NCBI GenBank assembly: GCA_017438975.1
Contig: JAFRUH010000025.1
Location: forward strand, 186,001 to 250,000
Source: Bacteroidales bacterium
Lineage (GTDB): Bacteria > Bacteroidota > Bacteroidia > Bacteroidales > UBA932
Direction: 5' to 3'
DNA length: 64,000 bases
The notes beneath the pieces were generated by a model. That model was not told the origin of the DNA, did not search any database, and saw only the letters and a program-made list of their open reading frames with translations. A program made the translations under genes and the position numbers. Each line of letters starts with the position of its first letter. The first letter of the stretch is position 1. Below, in pieces: positions 8,578 to 16,360 of this stretch.

Positions 8578-8981
8578 CTTCCCTCCGAACGATATTGAAG
8601 GCCAATGGGATCCTCACAAGCGAGCAGCAGGCGAGGTATGCTACCTATGATACCGCCAATCCAGGTTGCAGTCCGGAGCACCCGATCATCATCGACGAGC
8701 CAGATAATTACGTCCATATGGAATATGAACTGCTGGAACTCCTCCTTCGCCCGTCACCCTACCGTTTCGTGGACTATGAGTTGGAACAACAGAGGCTTAT
8801 CCATCAAAATGGACGGGCATTGGACATGTTGAGGGTCAGGGTCTTTACCCATCCACTTCCGAAAAAGGGCGCAGACGGCAGATGGGAATTGCCCGAACCG
8901 GTGTTTCTCGGGACGGAGGAATACTGGTTCGACATCTCCGTCGGCTATGAAAAGATGAAGCGTCGGTTTGAAGAAGGATAA
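8574..8981 (+). CDS. Hypothetical protein, partner of the OGG-fold-like gene
   Basis: A 135-residue soluble protein translationally coupled to the preceding gene through an ATGA overlap. It is acidic and aromatic-rich in the middle (PDNYVHMEYELLELLL, SPYRFVDYELEQQ) with a C-terminal strand pair ending FLGTEEYWFDISVGYEKMKRR. No signal peptide, membrane segment or recognised domain. The coupling implies that it works with the OGG-fold-like protein. A clear terminator follows 40 bases after the stop, so the two genes form a complete bicistronic unit. Confidence 0.6.
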   Translation: MTSLRTILKANGILTSEQQARYATYDTANPGCSPEHPIIIDEPDNYVHMEYELLELLLRPSPYRFVDYELEQQRLIHQNGRALDMLRVRVFTHPLPKKGADGRWELPEPVFLGTEEYWFDISVGYEKMKRRFEEG

Positions 8982-9019
8982 ACGGACAAGTTAAAACTCT
9001 GTATTTCTTGGCATTAGGC

Positions 9020-9045
9020 GCCTCTACAAAGCAGAGGCCATTTTT
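9020..9045 (+). terminator. Intrinsic terminator after the 7972-8981 operon
   Basis: Stem GCCTCT (9020-9025) pairs with AGAGGC (9033-9038) around a 7-base loop, followed by CATTTTT. The position 39 bases after the stop fits rho-independent termination. Confidence 0.7.
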
Positions 9046-9377
9046 AGCGTGAGACAGATGTGACTGACTAATAATGTTTTAGCCCATTCCTCCTATGTCA
9101 GAATTCAGAGGAGGAATCCGCCAAATGCTTATGTTGCAAAGAGTTACATCTCACGGCAAATCGGCGAGAAAGCAAGGGGCCCGCACAAAACCACAAGATA
9201 GCGGACAAATGATAATACTCTCACATTCTCAAACTATAACTTTAACGCTGTGTTTTGGACTTGGCCCCCAATCCGCACCTGACCCAAGACCGATAATCTA
9301 TCAGAATTGTTCTGTTGCATTTGGATATTAATAGGATTTTTCCTATTATTGAAACATGATGATGACGACTTTAAACT
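9046..9377. other. Gene-free spacer with one palindrome
   Basis: This 332-base stretch between the terminator and hicA holds no convincing gene. A 78-codon frame at 9095-9331 has poor protein-like character. The only structure seen is the palindrome at 9329-9348. Confidence 0.5.
9329..9348. repeat. Perfect 8-base inverted repeat upstream of hicA
   Basis: TAATAGGA (9329-9336) and TCCTATTA (9341-9348) form a perfect inverted repeat with a TTTT centre, 30 bases before the hicA ATG. HicB-type antitoxins bind palindromes upstream of their own operon, so this could be the operator. It could also act as a small terminator. The structure is seen; the role is inferred. Confidence 0.45.
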
Positions 9378-9568
9378 ATGAAATACCACGAATTAGAGCG
9401 AAAACTGGTCAGAGCCGGTTGTCGCAATCTCCATGTAAAAGGGAGCCCACATCCATTCTGGTACAGTCCGATAACAAGTAAAACATTTGTGACAGTCACC
9501 ACACATCGGCTGAAGAAAGGCCGGGAACGCTAAAAAGTATACTTGAACAATCCGGAATCAGATTATAG
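9378..9568 (+). pseudogene. hicA: HicA-type mRNA interferase toxin, frameshifted
   Basis: From the ATG at 9378 the frame gives MKYHELERKLVRAGC and then KGSPHPFWYSPITSKTFVTV, the start of a HicA toxin (dsRBD-like fold that cleaves mRNA). This frame stops at 9533. The missing HicA C-terminus, SAEERPGTLKSILEQSG, is found in another frame ending at 9568. A single frameshift near 9495-9505 therefore splits the gene. The catalytic His region (G-S-H in intact HicA) reads KGSPHPFW here and may also be altered. The toxin is probably inactive. It directly precedes the hicB remnant, 4 bases away. Confidence 0.75.
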
Positions 9569-9572
9569 AAAT

Positions 9573-9953
9573 ATGGAAAAAGTTAAAGTTTATATCGAGT
9601 TGGCAGGCAACGGATACTCCGCGTATATGGATAAGAACAATCTTGATTACGGGTTGATCGGAGAAGGAAGGACCGTAGACGAAACGATCGCCGACTTCAA
9701 ATCCACATACGAGGCGACGCGTTCTTATTATCATTCAATTAACAAACAATTTGAGGAAGCGGATTTCTTATTTTACTACGACATTGCCAGTTTTTTGGAA
9801 GAGTATAGCTAGGCATTCAGCCTGGCAGGGCTGGAACGGATAACAGGTATCCGGCAGGCCCAGCTCGGTCACTATCTGCATGGACGAAGCAAGCCTACCC
9901 GAAAAACAATTGCCAGAATCCAGAAAGGAATCCAGGCTTTTTCGAAAAATTGA
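9573..9953 (+). pseudogene. hicB: HicB-type antitoxin interrupted by in-frame TAG
   Basis: Starts at the ATG at 9573 (MEKVKVYIELAGNGYSAYM) with the HicB N-terminal RNase-H-like domain. The frame hits TAG at 9810-9812 after LEEYS. Reading on in the same frame gives AFSLAGLERITGIRQAQLGH and continues to KGIQAFSKN and TGA at 9951: this is the expected HicB C-terminal helix-turn-helix. A single base change (AAG to TAG at the usual Lys of EYSK) explains the break. The truncated product would keep the toxin-binding part but lose DNA binding. TAG is used as an ordinary stop by several genes here, so recoding is not indicated. Confidence 0.8.
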
Positions 9954-9987
9954 GTTCCGTTCAGTTCGCATAATCCTGCTCTTTTCT

Positions 9988-9995
9988 TAACTTTG
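9988..9995 (+). promoter_or_regulatory. -7 promoter box for the C26 hydrolase gene
   Basis: TAACTTTG matches TAnnTTTG exactly, 14 bases before the ATG at 10010. The implied leader is very short. No clear -33 box is seen. Confidence 0.55.
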
Positions 9996-10009
9996 CGAAA
10001 AAGATTGCC

Positions 10010-10789
10010 ATGAAAAGAATTCTACTGCTGATAACCTTAATTCTCGCATGCGGGGCAGTGATTTCGTGCGGGGTGACGGGGCCGGCCGGGGTTTCCGGCC
10101 GGAGAGTGACGGTCGGAGTCTGCAAGAACGGCTCGTCAAAGACCACGATCAAATACTACAAGCGGTGCATCCGCGACGCGGGTGCAAAGCCTTACTTCTT
10201 CCCCTATTATGCGACGACCGACGAAAAGGCGGCGGAGTTCGTGTCCTCCGTGGACGCCCTGATCGTTCCCGGCAAGACGGGATCCGATACGACCGGCCGC
10301 AGCAAATACGACTACAAGGTGATCCGTGCCGCGCTCGCCCAGGGGAAACCCATCCTCGGGATCTGTCTCGGGCACCAGGAGATCAACGGTGTCTACAAAG
10401 GATCCATAGGCTTGATTCCCAAGTATTACCCCGAGTCCGGGATCAAGCACATGGACAAGGTGGACGGGAAGAATGTCGGGCTCAATTCCGAGGCCCATGC
10501 CATCAACATTGACACGACTTCAAGGCTGTACCGGATCCTCGGAGAGGAGCGCGTGATGGTCAATACCAGCCACAATTTCAGCATCACGGAAGTCGGCGAG
10601 GGGCTCAAGGTCGTCGCAACGGGCGATGACGGGGTCATCGAGGCGATCGAAGACAACAGCCTGAATGTCATGGGCGTCCAGTTCCATCCCGAATACCTCT
10701 ACGGAAAGTTCAAGATCAAGAGATTCCGCGCCATTTTCAAGAATCTGGTCGAGGAAGCGAAAACCGTGAAACGGGGTAACTCACTTTAA
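10010..10789 (+). CDS. Peptidase C26-family glutamine amidotransferase-like lipoprotein
   Basis: A 259-residue protein of the gamma-glutamyl hydrolase/C26 class I amidotransferase family. The nucleophile elbow GICLGHQE has its Cys near residue 119, and QFHPEY near the C-terminus gives the His and Glu of the triad. The N-terminus MKRILLLITLILACGAVISC ends in a lipobox-like cysteine, so it is probably an exported lipoprotein, unlike cytoplasmic PuuD-type enzymes. Likely activity is hydrolysis of gamma-glutamyl bonds in peptides or folate-like compounds; the substrate is not determinable. It has its own promoter and is followed 12 bases later by the DUF6150 gene. Confidence 0.8.
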   Translation: MKRILLLITLILACGAVISCGVTGPAGVSGRRVTVGVCKNGSSKTTIKYYKRCIRDAGAKPYFFPYYATTDEKAAEFVSSVDALIVPGKTGSDTTGRSKYDYKVIRAALAQGKPILGICLGHQEINGVYKGSIGLIPKYYPESGIKHMDKVDGKNVGLNSEAHAINIDTTSRLYRILGEERVMVNTSHNFSITEVGEGLKVVATGDDGVIEAIEDNSLNVMGVQFHPEYLYGKFKIKRFRAIFKNLVEEAKTVKRGNSL

Positions 10790-10801
10790 AACGAGCTGAT
10801 T

Positions 10802-11137
10802 ATGAAAAGGTTGATATTTCTTGCGATGATTATCTTCTTCAGCCTTGGCGCCAAGGCGCAGGTCGTCTACAGCACGGACTGGAAGAGCGAGGCCCAGGTT
10901 AAGGTCTATGTCACCGAATACAAAAGCGAAGCGGATCTGATCGTCTATAAGACAACCTGGAAGAGCGAGGTTGACGCCGGCAAGGGAATCTGGTATTTCA
11001 CGCAGTGGAAAAGCGAGGCCAAAAAGATAATTTACTTCACCGAATACAAAAGTGAAGCTGACTTGATCATCTATTTCACACAGTACAAGAGCGAAGCCGG
11101 CTGGCGCAAGAAATCAAAGCAACACCAGATGTATTAG
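10802..11137 (+). CDS. DUF6150-like secreted repeat protein
   Basis: A 111-residue protein with signal peptide MKRLIFLAMIIFFSLGAKAQ. The mature chain is six imperfect repeats of Y-x-T-x-(Y/W)-K-S-E-(A/V), spaced about 13 residues apart (DWKSEA, EYKSEA, TWKSEV, QWKSEA, EYKSEA, QYKSEA). This pattern matches the Bacteroidetes family DUF6150, of unknown function. Such regular aromatic and charged repeats suggest a small beta-solenoid or surface-binding filament. It probably shares a transcript with the upstream C26 gene (12-base gap). Its TAG overlaps the stop of the convergent C40 peptidase gene. Confidence 0.75.
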   Translation: MKRLIFLAMIIFFSLGAKAQVVYSTDWKSEAQVKVYVTEYKSEADLIVYKTTWKSEVDAGKGIWYFTQWKSEAKKIIYFTEYKSEADLIIYFTQYKSEAGWRKKSKQHQMY

Positions 11138-12171
11138 CGGACGCGGAGGCGCCGACCGATATGGAGGGTAGTGCGCCGGGTGATGCCGTTGAGTTGGCAG
11201 AGCCGCTCGACAGATGTGTGGTAACGGGAGGCGATGGACGCGAGGGTATCGCCTTTCCTGATTGTATAGTACTGCGCATCAGTATTTTCCGAGGTATTTC
11301 CCATGTCCTCGCGCGCGCTCGATGCCTGCGGGGCGGTACCGGTACTGGCGGTCTCTGTCCTGGGACGCGGCTGGGGCGGAATCTTTTTGGGGGTCTCCCT
11401 TCTCCATCTCCCGTTCCCGTCCAAAATCAGGCGGTCCTCCGAAGACGGGGCGATCAGAGTCCCGTCCTTGGCAAGATAGACCCACGTTCCATCTCCGAAA
11501 AGGAGGATCCGGGAATCGCCGGAAGAGAGCAGAAGCGTATCTACCGCAGCGACAAGGGTACCGTCGAAATAATCCGGGTGCTCGATATCGACCGGGATGC
11601 CGGAAGGCTCCTCAGCAGAAGCGGCAACTTTCGGGGATGAGGTCCATGTCGATCGTTTCCCTTCGAAATCATCGAGGATCCGCCTCGCTCCGAGATATCG
11701 GTCCCGATAGTATTCTTCCTGGAGTTCGGAAATCATGACTCCGCCCCGCGCGGCGTGGATGAAACGGAAATTCGTCCCCGATCCGTTCACGTCGATGACA
11801 ATCCCGACGTGGCCGACATCGTCCTTGTTCCGACGGGCTCCGAAGACCGCGATATCTCCTTTCTGGAGATTTGAGAGGGGGCCTTCGACGGCACGGCCTT
11901 CCTTAGCCTGACCCTTGGAAGAATGGGAAAGACGGTAGCCGAACTGCCTGAAAATAAAGCTGGAAAAGCCGGAACAGTCAAAGGCTTTCGGACCGCCGGC
12001 TCCATACCGGTAAGGGGTGCCGAGATACCGGCAAGCCTCGTCTATAATCCGGTCGGCAAGAACCGTGGCAGAAAGGGTTGTATCAATAACGGGAGTGGCT
12101 GAAGGGGGCGCCCCGGAAAGAGTCGTCGCCGGGCTGAAAGTCAGGAAAGCCCAAAGAATTGTATGAATCAT
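11134..12171 (-). CDS. NlpC/P60 (C40) endopeptidase with LysM domain
   Basis: 345 residues from the ATG at 12171 (MIHTILWAFLTF...); a much longer open frame upstream is antisense to the sulfatase and was rejected. After the signal peptide, residues 40-170 form an NlpC/P60 domain: catalytic Cys66 in FDCSGFSSF, and His in DDVGHVGIVID. A middle domain of about 100 residues contains LLFGDGTWVYL. A Pro-rich linker leads to one C-terminal LysM module (YYTIRKGDTLASIASRYHTS) that binds peptidoglycan. The role is cleavage of stem peptides during wall remodelling. It converges on the DUF6150 gene with overlapping stops and diverges from the sulfatase gene. Confidence 0.88.
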   Translation of the reverse strand: MIHTILWAFLTFSPATTLSGAPPSATPVIDTTLSATVLADRIIDEACRYLGTPYRYGAGGPKAFDCSGFSSFIFRQFGYRLSHSSKGQAKEGRAVEGPLSNLQKGDIAVFGARRNKDDVGHVGIVIDVNGSGTNFRFIHAARGGVMISELQEEYYRDRYLGARRILDDFEGKRSTWTSSPKVAASAEEPSGIPVDIEHPDYFDGTLVAAVDTLLLSSGDSRILLFGDGTWVYLAKDGTLIAPSSEDRLILDGNGRWRRETPKKIPPQPRPRTETASTGTAPQASSAREDMGNTSENTDAQYYTIRKGDTLASIASRYHTSVERLCQLNGITRRTTLHIGRRLRVR

Positions 12172-12206
12172 GGCCCTTTTCGCTGCAAGAAAAGCGCCAA
12201 AATGAT

Positions 12207-12214
12207 TATCTTTG
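12207..12214 (+). promoter_or_regulatory. -7 promoter box for the sulfatase gene
   Basis: TATCTTTG matches TAnnTTTG exactly and lies 14 bases before the ATG at 12229. It supports that start over an in-frame start further upstream at 12163. Confidence 0.55.
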
Positions 12215-12228
12215 CCCGTCAAAGAAGA

Positions 12229-13782
12229 ATGAACATGTATAAACCATCGATGCTTCCGCTTGCCGCAGGCGCAGTACTGCCGATTCTGGGAGGATGCGTT
12301 TCCCAGAAACAGGAGAAGCCGAATATCCTGCTGATCGTTGCCGACGACCTCGGCATCGGAGATGTCAGCTGCTACGGGATGGGCAAGATTCCGACTCCGA
12401 ATATCGACTCTCTTGCCGCGTGCGGCGTACGTTTCACGAACGCCTATGCGACTTCGGCAACCTCGACTCCGAGCCGGTACGCCCTCTTTACGGGCATGTA
12501 CCCATGGACCAATCCCGACGCAAGAATCCTTCCGGGAGACGCTCCCTTGCTGATTCCGACCGATATCCCGACCCTGCCGAAAAGCTTGCAGGAAGCCGGA
12601 TACAGAACAGCCGCTATCGGGAAGTGGCACCTCGGAATGGGCAGTGGGCATATCGACTGGAACCAGCCGATCTCCCCTTGCGCCAATGACATCGGGTTTG
12701 ATTATTCGTGCCTTATCGCTGCTACGAATGACCGGGTTCCGACCGTCTATGTCGAAAACGGACGGGTACTCGGTCTCGATCCGGACGATCCGATCGAAGT
12801 CAGCTATGAGGAGAATTTCGAGGGCGAACCGACAGCCCTGACGAATCCGGAACTTCTCCGACTCCCCTGGCACCATGGACACAATAACTCCATTGTCAAC
12901 GGCGTTCCCCGGATCGGATTCATGAAAGGCGGGACGAAGGCCCGGTGGGTCGATGAGGAGATGGCAGATTATTTCTGCGGGCTCGTCAAACGGGAGATCG
13001 ACAAGCAGACGCCCGACAAGCCGTTCTTCATCTATTACGGACTCCATGAGCCCCATGTACCCCGGCTACCGAACCAGCGTTTCGCCGGGGCAACCCCCTA
13101 CGGGACACGCGGCGATGCCATCGTCGAGGCTGACTGGTGTGTCGGGGAGGTCATCCGTCATCTCGACCGGAAAGGCCTGCTGGACAATACGATCGTCCTT
13201 TTCACGAGTGACAACGGTCCGGTCCTGCAGGACGGGTATATGGACCTCGCCGATTCTTTGATTGCGGACCATACCCCGGCAGGAATCTATCGGGGCGGGA
13301 AGTACAGTCTTTTCGACGGGGGAACCCATATTCCGCTCCTTGTCTACTGGAAGGACCATACCCGGGCGCAGGTATCGGATGCGCTCGTTTCGCAGCTTGA
13401 CTTTTTCGCCTCATTGACTGGAATCATCGGTGCAGATACTCCGGAAGGACTTGACAGCCAAGACCTTGGAAAGGCACTCCTGGGGAAAGGGCCGAAAGGA
13501 CGGGATCGTCTGATTCTCGAAGCCAAGAGCCGGTTGGTCCTCAAGGAAGGCGACTACGTACTGATCCCGCCCTACAAGGGGGCGAAAGTGCGGAAAACGA
13601 CCGGAACGGAACTCGGGAACTTCGAATCCTGGAACCTTTTCAACCTGAAGGATGATCCGCATGAAGACCAGGATCTTTCATTGAAGGAACCGGAACGCCT
13701 TGAAAAGATGAAACGCACTTTCCTGGACCTTGCCGGAGATAATTACGACTACGATATCACGGCCATCCGCGGACAGAAATAA
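12229..13782 (+). CDS. Sulfatase (alkaline phosphatase superfamily), lipoprotein
   Basis: About 517 residues. The start MNMYKPSMLPLAAG leads to a lipobox (LPILGGC, Cys23). Metal-binding Asp39-Asp40 (LLIVADDLG) and the active-site motif S-T-P-S-R at 79-83 identify a type I arylsulfatase-like enzyme of the serine type, which needs the radical-SAM maturase anSME to form formylglycine. Further family landmarks are TGMYPW, GKWHLG and TSDNGPV. In Bacteroidales such enzymes desulfate host mucin or glycosaminoglycans in the periplasm or on the surface. No maturase, SusCD pair or glycoside hydrolase is in the window, so the substrate is open. The next gene starts 26 bases downstream. Confidence 0.9.
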   Translation: MNMYKPSMLPLAAGAVLPILGGCVSQKQEKPNILLIVADDLGIGDVSCYGMGKIPTPNIDSLAACGVRFTNAYATSATSTPSRYALFTGMYPWTNPDARILPGDAPLLIPTDIPTLPKSLQEAGYRTAAIGKWHLGMGSGHIDWNQPISPCANDIGFDYSCLIAATNDRVPTVYVENGRVLGLDPDDPIEVSYEENFEGEPTALTNPELLRLPWHHGHNNSIVNGVPRIGFMKGGTKARWVDEEMADYFCGLVKREIDKQTPDKPFFIYYGLHEPHVPRLPNQRFAGATPYGTRGDAIVEADWCVGEVIRHLDRKGLLDNTIVLFTSDNGPVLQDGYMDLADSLIADHTPAGIYRGGKYSLFDGGTHIPLLVYWKDHTRAQVSDALVSQLDFFASLTGIIGADTPEGLDSQDLGKALLGKGPKGRDRLILEAKSRLVLKEGDYVLIPPYKGAKVRKTTGTELGNFESWNLFNLKDDPHEDQDLSLKEPERLEKMKRTFLDLAGDNYDYDITAIRGQK

Positions 13783-13808
13783 CCACTAACCAACCACATA
13801 ATTACCTT

Positions 13809-14960
13809 ATGCCACTTAAACCTAAATCCTCCCTACGGCGCTCGACCATCGAAGCGCTACTATTCCTGACCCTCCTGGTATCAGGATTCCTCGCCCTCGC
13901 ATCGAAGATGGGCAGCGGGAACCTCCTGAATACCATCATGAATACAGCCCACAGCCTGCTCCTGAATACGGTATTCTACCTGATGGGCATCACGGTCCTG
14001 ACCGGAGCCCTTTCGAAACTGATGTCCGAATTCGGCGTCGTAACCCTGCTCGAAAGAATTCTGCGTCCGCTGATGAAACCACTTTACAATCTTCCGGGTG
14101 TGGCGGCCCTCGGCGCCCTGATGACTTTCCTCTCCGACAATCCGGCGATCATTGCCTTCGCCAAGGACAAGACGTTCTCTTCCTATTTCAAGAAATACCA
14201 ACTGCTCTCCCTGACAAACTTCGGCACCGCTTTCGGCATGGGCTTTGTCGTTATCATTACGATGATCAGCTTCGGCCATGCCGGCGGGGCGCTTGTGGGC
14301 CTGTTCGGAGCGTTCTGCGGTTCCATCATCTCGACCCGGATCATGCAGCGTTCCTGCCTGAAGGCCTACCCCGAACTGGATACTCCCGTCCGGAAGGAAT
14401 CGCCGGAAGAAGTCCATGAAGAGGTCCTCGAAGAGGAAAAGAAGGATAGCGTTTTCATGCGATTCCTGAACGCCATCCTGGACGGTGGCAAAAACGGCGT
14501 TGAACTCGGACTCGCCATCATTCCTGGCGTTCTGATCATCACGACGATGGTCATCCTGATTACCTTCGGGCCGGGACCGGACGGATATACCGGAGCGGCA
14601 AGCCAGGGCGTACCGATCCTCCCCTGGCTCGCGGGTAAGGTCCATTGGGTTTTCGAGTGGCTCTTTGGGTTCCATGACATGCGGCTGATTGCCTTCCCGA
14701 TGACGGCACTCGGCGCGGTAGGCGCCGCCCTCGGCCTTCTTCCGACCTTCAATGCCGCCGGCATCCTCGACGGAAACGCCATTGCCGTCTTCACCGCGAT
14801 CGGCATGTGCTGGAGCGGCTTCCTTTCAACACATACCGCCATGCTCGATACGCTCGGATTCAGGAAAGCGATCTCCAAGGCACTCGGGGCCCATACCATC
14901 GCGGGCCTCTGCGCCGGAATCATCGCTCATTTCGCGTATCTGCTAATCTCGCTGATTTAG
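13809..14960 (+). CDS. Gate-domain membrane protein (SpmA/SpmB, CD0519/CD1768-like)
   Basis: 383 residues with about nine hydrophobic segments in two halves separated by a charged cytoplasmic loop at about 193-217 (ESPEEVHEEVLEEEKKD). Each half resembles the nucleoside-recognition Gate domain of SpmA/SpmB and related proteins: FLSDNPAIIAFAKD in the first half and CWSGFLSTHTAMLDTLG in the second. It is probably an inner-membrane transporter or channel, possibly for nucleosides or another small solute; this is not resolved. It lies 26 bases after the sulfatase on the same strand and converges on the racemase-like gene. Confidence 0.7.
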   Translation: MPLKPKSSLRRSTIEALLFLTLLVSGFLALASKMGSGNLLNTIMNTAHSLLLNTVFYLMGITVLTGALSKLMSEFGVVTLLERILRPLMKPLYNLPGVAALGALMTFLSDNPAIIAFAKDKTFSSYFKKYQLLSLTNFGTAFGMGFVVIITMISFGHAGGALVGLFGAFCGSIISTRIMQRSCLKAYPELDTPVRKESPEEVHEEVLEEEKKDSVFMRFLNAILDGGKNGVELGLAIIPGVLIITTMVILITFGPGPDGYTGAASQGVPILPWLAGKVHWVFEWLFGFHDMRLIAFPMTALGAVGAALGLLPTFNAAGILDGNAIAVFTAIGMCWSGFLSTHTAMLDTLGFRKAISKALGAHTIAGLCAGIIAHFAYLLISLI

Positions 14961-14963
14961 CCT

Positions 14964-16280
14964 TTACAGTCCCGGTTCGATCAGGGAATATGAACGCGGC
15001 AGGACGTTGCGGATCCGCTCGAGGTTCGCAGGGTCCAGGTTCCTTTCCGAGAAGGGAACAGCCTTCGTCGATACTTCCTGCAAGCCCGTTTCCCGTCCAT
15101 ACTTGAACGCATAGGTCAGTCCCCCGTCAAGGGTAAGGCACTCTTCAGGAAGATCAGCGGAAGGAACTGATATATAGGCTTCAAGGCTCTGTTTCGCATG
15201 CTTGTTCAGGAGTCCTTCTTCCCGGAGGGCGTCCAGGCATTCCACCGCCGTATAGTGAGCAGGATCGATGAACACGAGGTCTTCGGTGAGAAGGTCCCTG
15301 TACGGGAAGACTCCGCCGGATTCGTACTCCCTCAGTTCGCGGACGACCTTCCGGAGGGTTTCGAGATGGAAAGGATAATGGGTGCAGCCGAGGATGATCG
15401 CCTTGAGGGGCGCCGTGGAACCGCTGAGCCGGTGGCGTTCGATGAGGGAGACCAGGTTGAACCGCGCGTAATTGGCCCCGCTGTTAAGCTGGAGGTCGGT
15501 TCCGTCCGGGGCGGAGAGAAGGGCATGGTCCCCGGTGTCGAAACGGTAACGGTCCATCAGTTCGGGTCGGATGTCGCCCTCTCCGGTTCCCGTGCGGGGC
15601 CCCCGGTAAGAAGAGCGCGGGGCGGTCAGGCGGGGATCCACGAAATCCGGCTCGCTGTCGACAGCCTCGGCGAATCCATAGCCGCTCTGGTTCACAACCC
15701 CGGCGAGGGCCGTTATCCCCCGCTCCGCCGCCAGGGTCTTGATCGTCCGCTCATAGGCTCCGGAAGAGATGGTCCCCGGGGTCGCCAGGACGCCGATGGC
15801 GTAGGGTTCCTTCCCGTCGGCAAGCAGGTCAAGGGTCGCCTTTACTCCGGCATTGATAACCCCGATAATCCGGATACCTGTCCCCTCGAAACGCGTCCGG
15901 AGGGTTTCTAGTCCATAGGCGGTCGCTGTGTTGCAGGCGATGACGATGATCTTGCAGGGCGCTTTCCGGCCGGTCGGACCGGCTTCCGCCGCATCTTTGT
16001 AGTACCGCTCCCCTGCCAGGAACTCGGCGTCATGGACAACCAGCTCGCGGAGGAAGTCCGCCTTTCCGGCGGCATCGTAGTTGCCATAGGGCATGTTCGC
16101 CTGGTCGGCGAGGTAGACGAAACGCTCATGGGCATATTCATCCATCTCCAGGAACTTTTCAAGTACGGTCAAGCCGCCGGTTCCGGAATCGAAGATCCCG
16201 ATCGGGAGGGAGGCTTTGCGGCTGCATCCCGCCAAAACGAGGAACGCAAGAATAAAAAAGGCGCGGAAGAATCGTTTCAT
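14964..16280 (-). CDS. Glutamate racemase-like lipoprotein (Asp/Glu racemase family)
   Basis: 438 residues, versus about 270 for a normal MurI. The chain opens with a lipoprotein signal MKRFFRAFFILAFLVLAGC (Cys19), followed at once by the MurI core: PIGIFDSGTGGLTVLEKF (Asp31, Ser32), MPYGNY, the first catalytic Cys in IACNTAT (Cys116), and the second in GCTHYPFHLETL near residue 297. The extra length comes mainly from an insertion between the two catalytic halves (about residues 205-265) and a C-terminal extension. Both catalytic cysteines are present, so racemase or related activity is plausible, but in the envelope rather than the cytoplasm. A housekeeping murI is not in the window. Confidence 0.85.
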   Translation of the reverse strand: MKRFFRAFFILAFLVLAGCSRKASLPIGIFDSGTGGLTVLEKFLEMDEYAHERFVYLADQANMPYGNYDAAGKADFLRELVVHDAEFLAGERYYKDAAEAGPTGRKAPCKIIVIACNTATAYGLETLRTRFEGTGIRIIGVINAGVKATLDLLADGKEPYAIGVLATPGTISSGAYERTIKTLAAERGITALAGVVNQSGYGFAEAVDSEPDFVDPRLTAPRSSYRGPRTGTGEGDIRPELMDRYRFDTGDHALLSAPDGTDLQLNSGANYARFNLVSLIERHRLSGSTAPLKAIILGCTHYPFHLETLRKVVRELREYESGGVFPYRDLLTEDLVFIDPAHYTAVECLDALREEGLLNKHAKQSLEAYISVPSADLPEECLTLDGGLTYAFKYGRETGLQEVSTKAVPFSERNLDPANLERIRNVLPRSYSLIEPGL

Positions 16281-16307
16281 CTCATCAGGAAAACAAGGTT
16301 GTCGTCA

Positions 16308-16315
16308 CAAAAATA
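16308..16315 (-). promoter_or_regulatory. -7 box for the racemase-like gene
   Basis: Minus-strand TATTTTTG matches TAnnTTTG, 27 bases before the ATG at 16280. It sits back-to-back with the rightward box at 16330. Confidence 0.45.
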
Positions 16316-16329
16316 AGGATAATAATCGT

Positions 16330-16337
16330 TATATTTG
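16330..16337 (+). promoter_or_regulatory. -7 box for the EEP-family gene
   Basis: TATATTTG matches TAnnTTTG exactly, 23 bases before the ATG at 16361. Confidence 0.55.
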
Positions 16338-16360
16338 TCATACCATTAAAACAAAAGACC

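Noticed and set aside
9095..9331. 78-codon plus-strand frame upstream of hicA
   Set aside because: Composition not protein-like, no neighbour coupling, no recognisable motif; the region looks like spacer.
9573..9953. TAG in hicB as a recoded sense codon
   Set aside because: Other genes here, such as aspA and yicC, end in TAG without extension, and the neighbouring hicA is also broken, so simple decay is more likely.
12172..13056. Long minus-strand frame extending the C40 peptidase gene upstream to 13056
   Set aside because: It is antisense to the well-supported sulfatase, lacks protein-like composition, and the ATG at 12171 gives a proper signal peptide.
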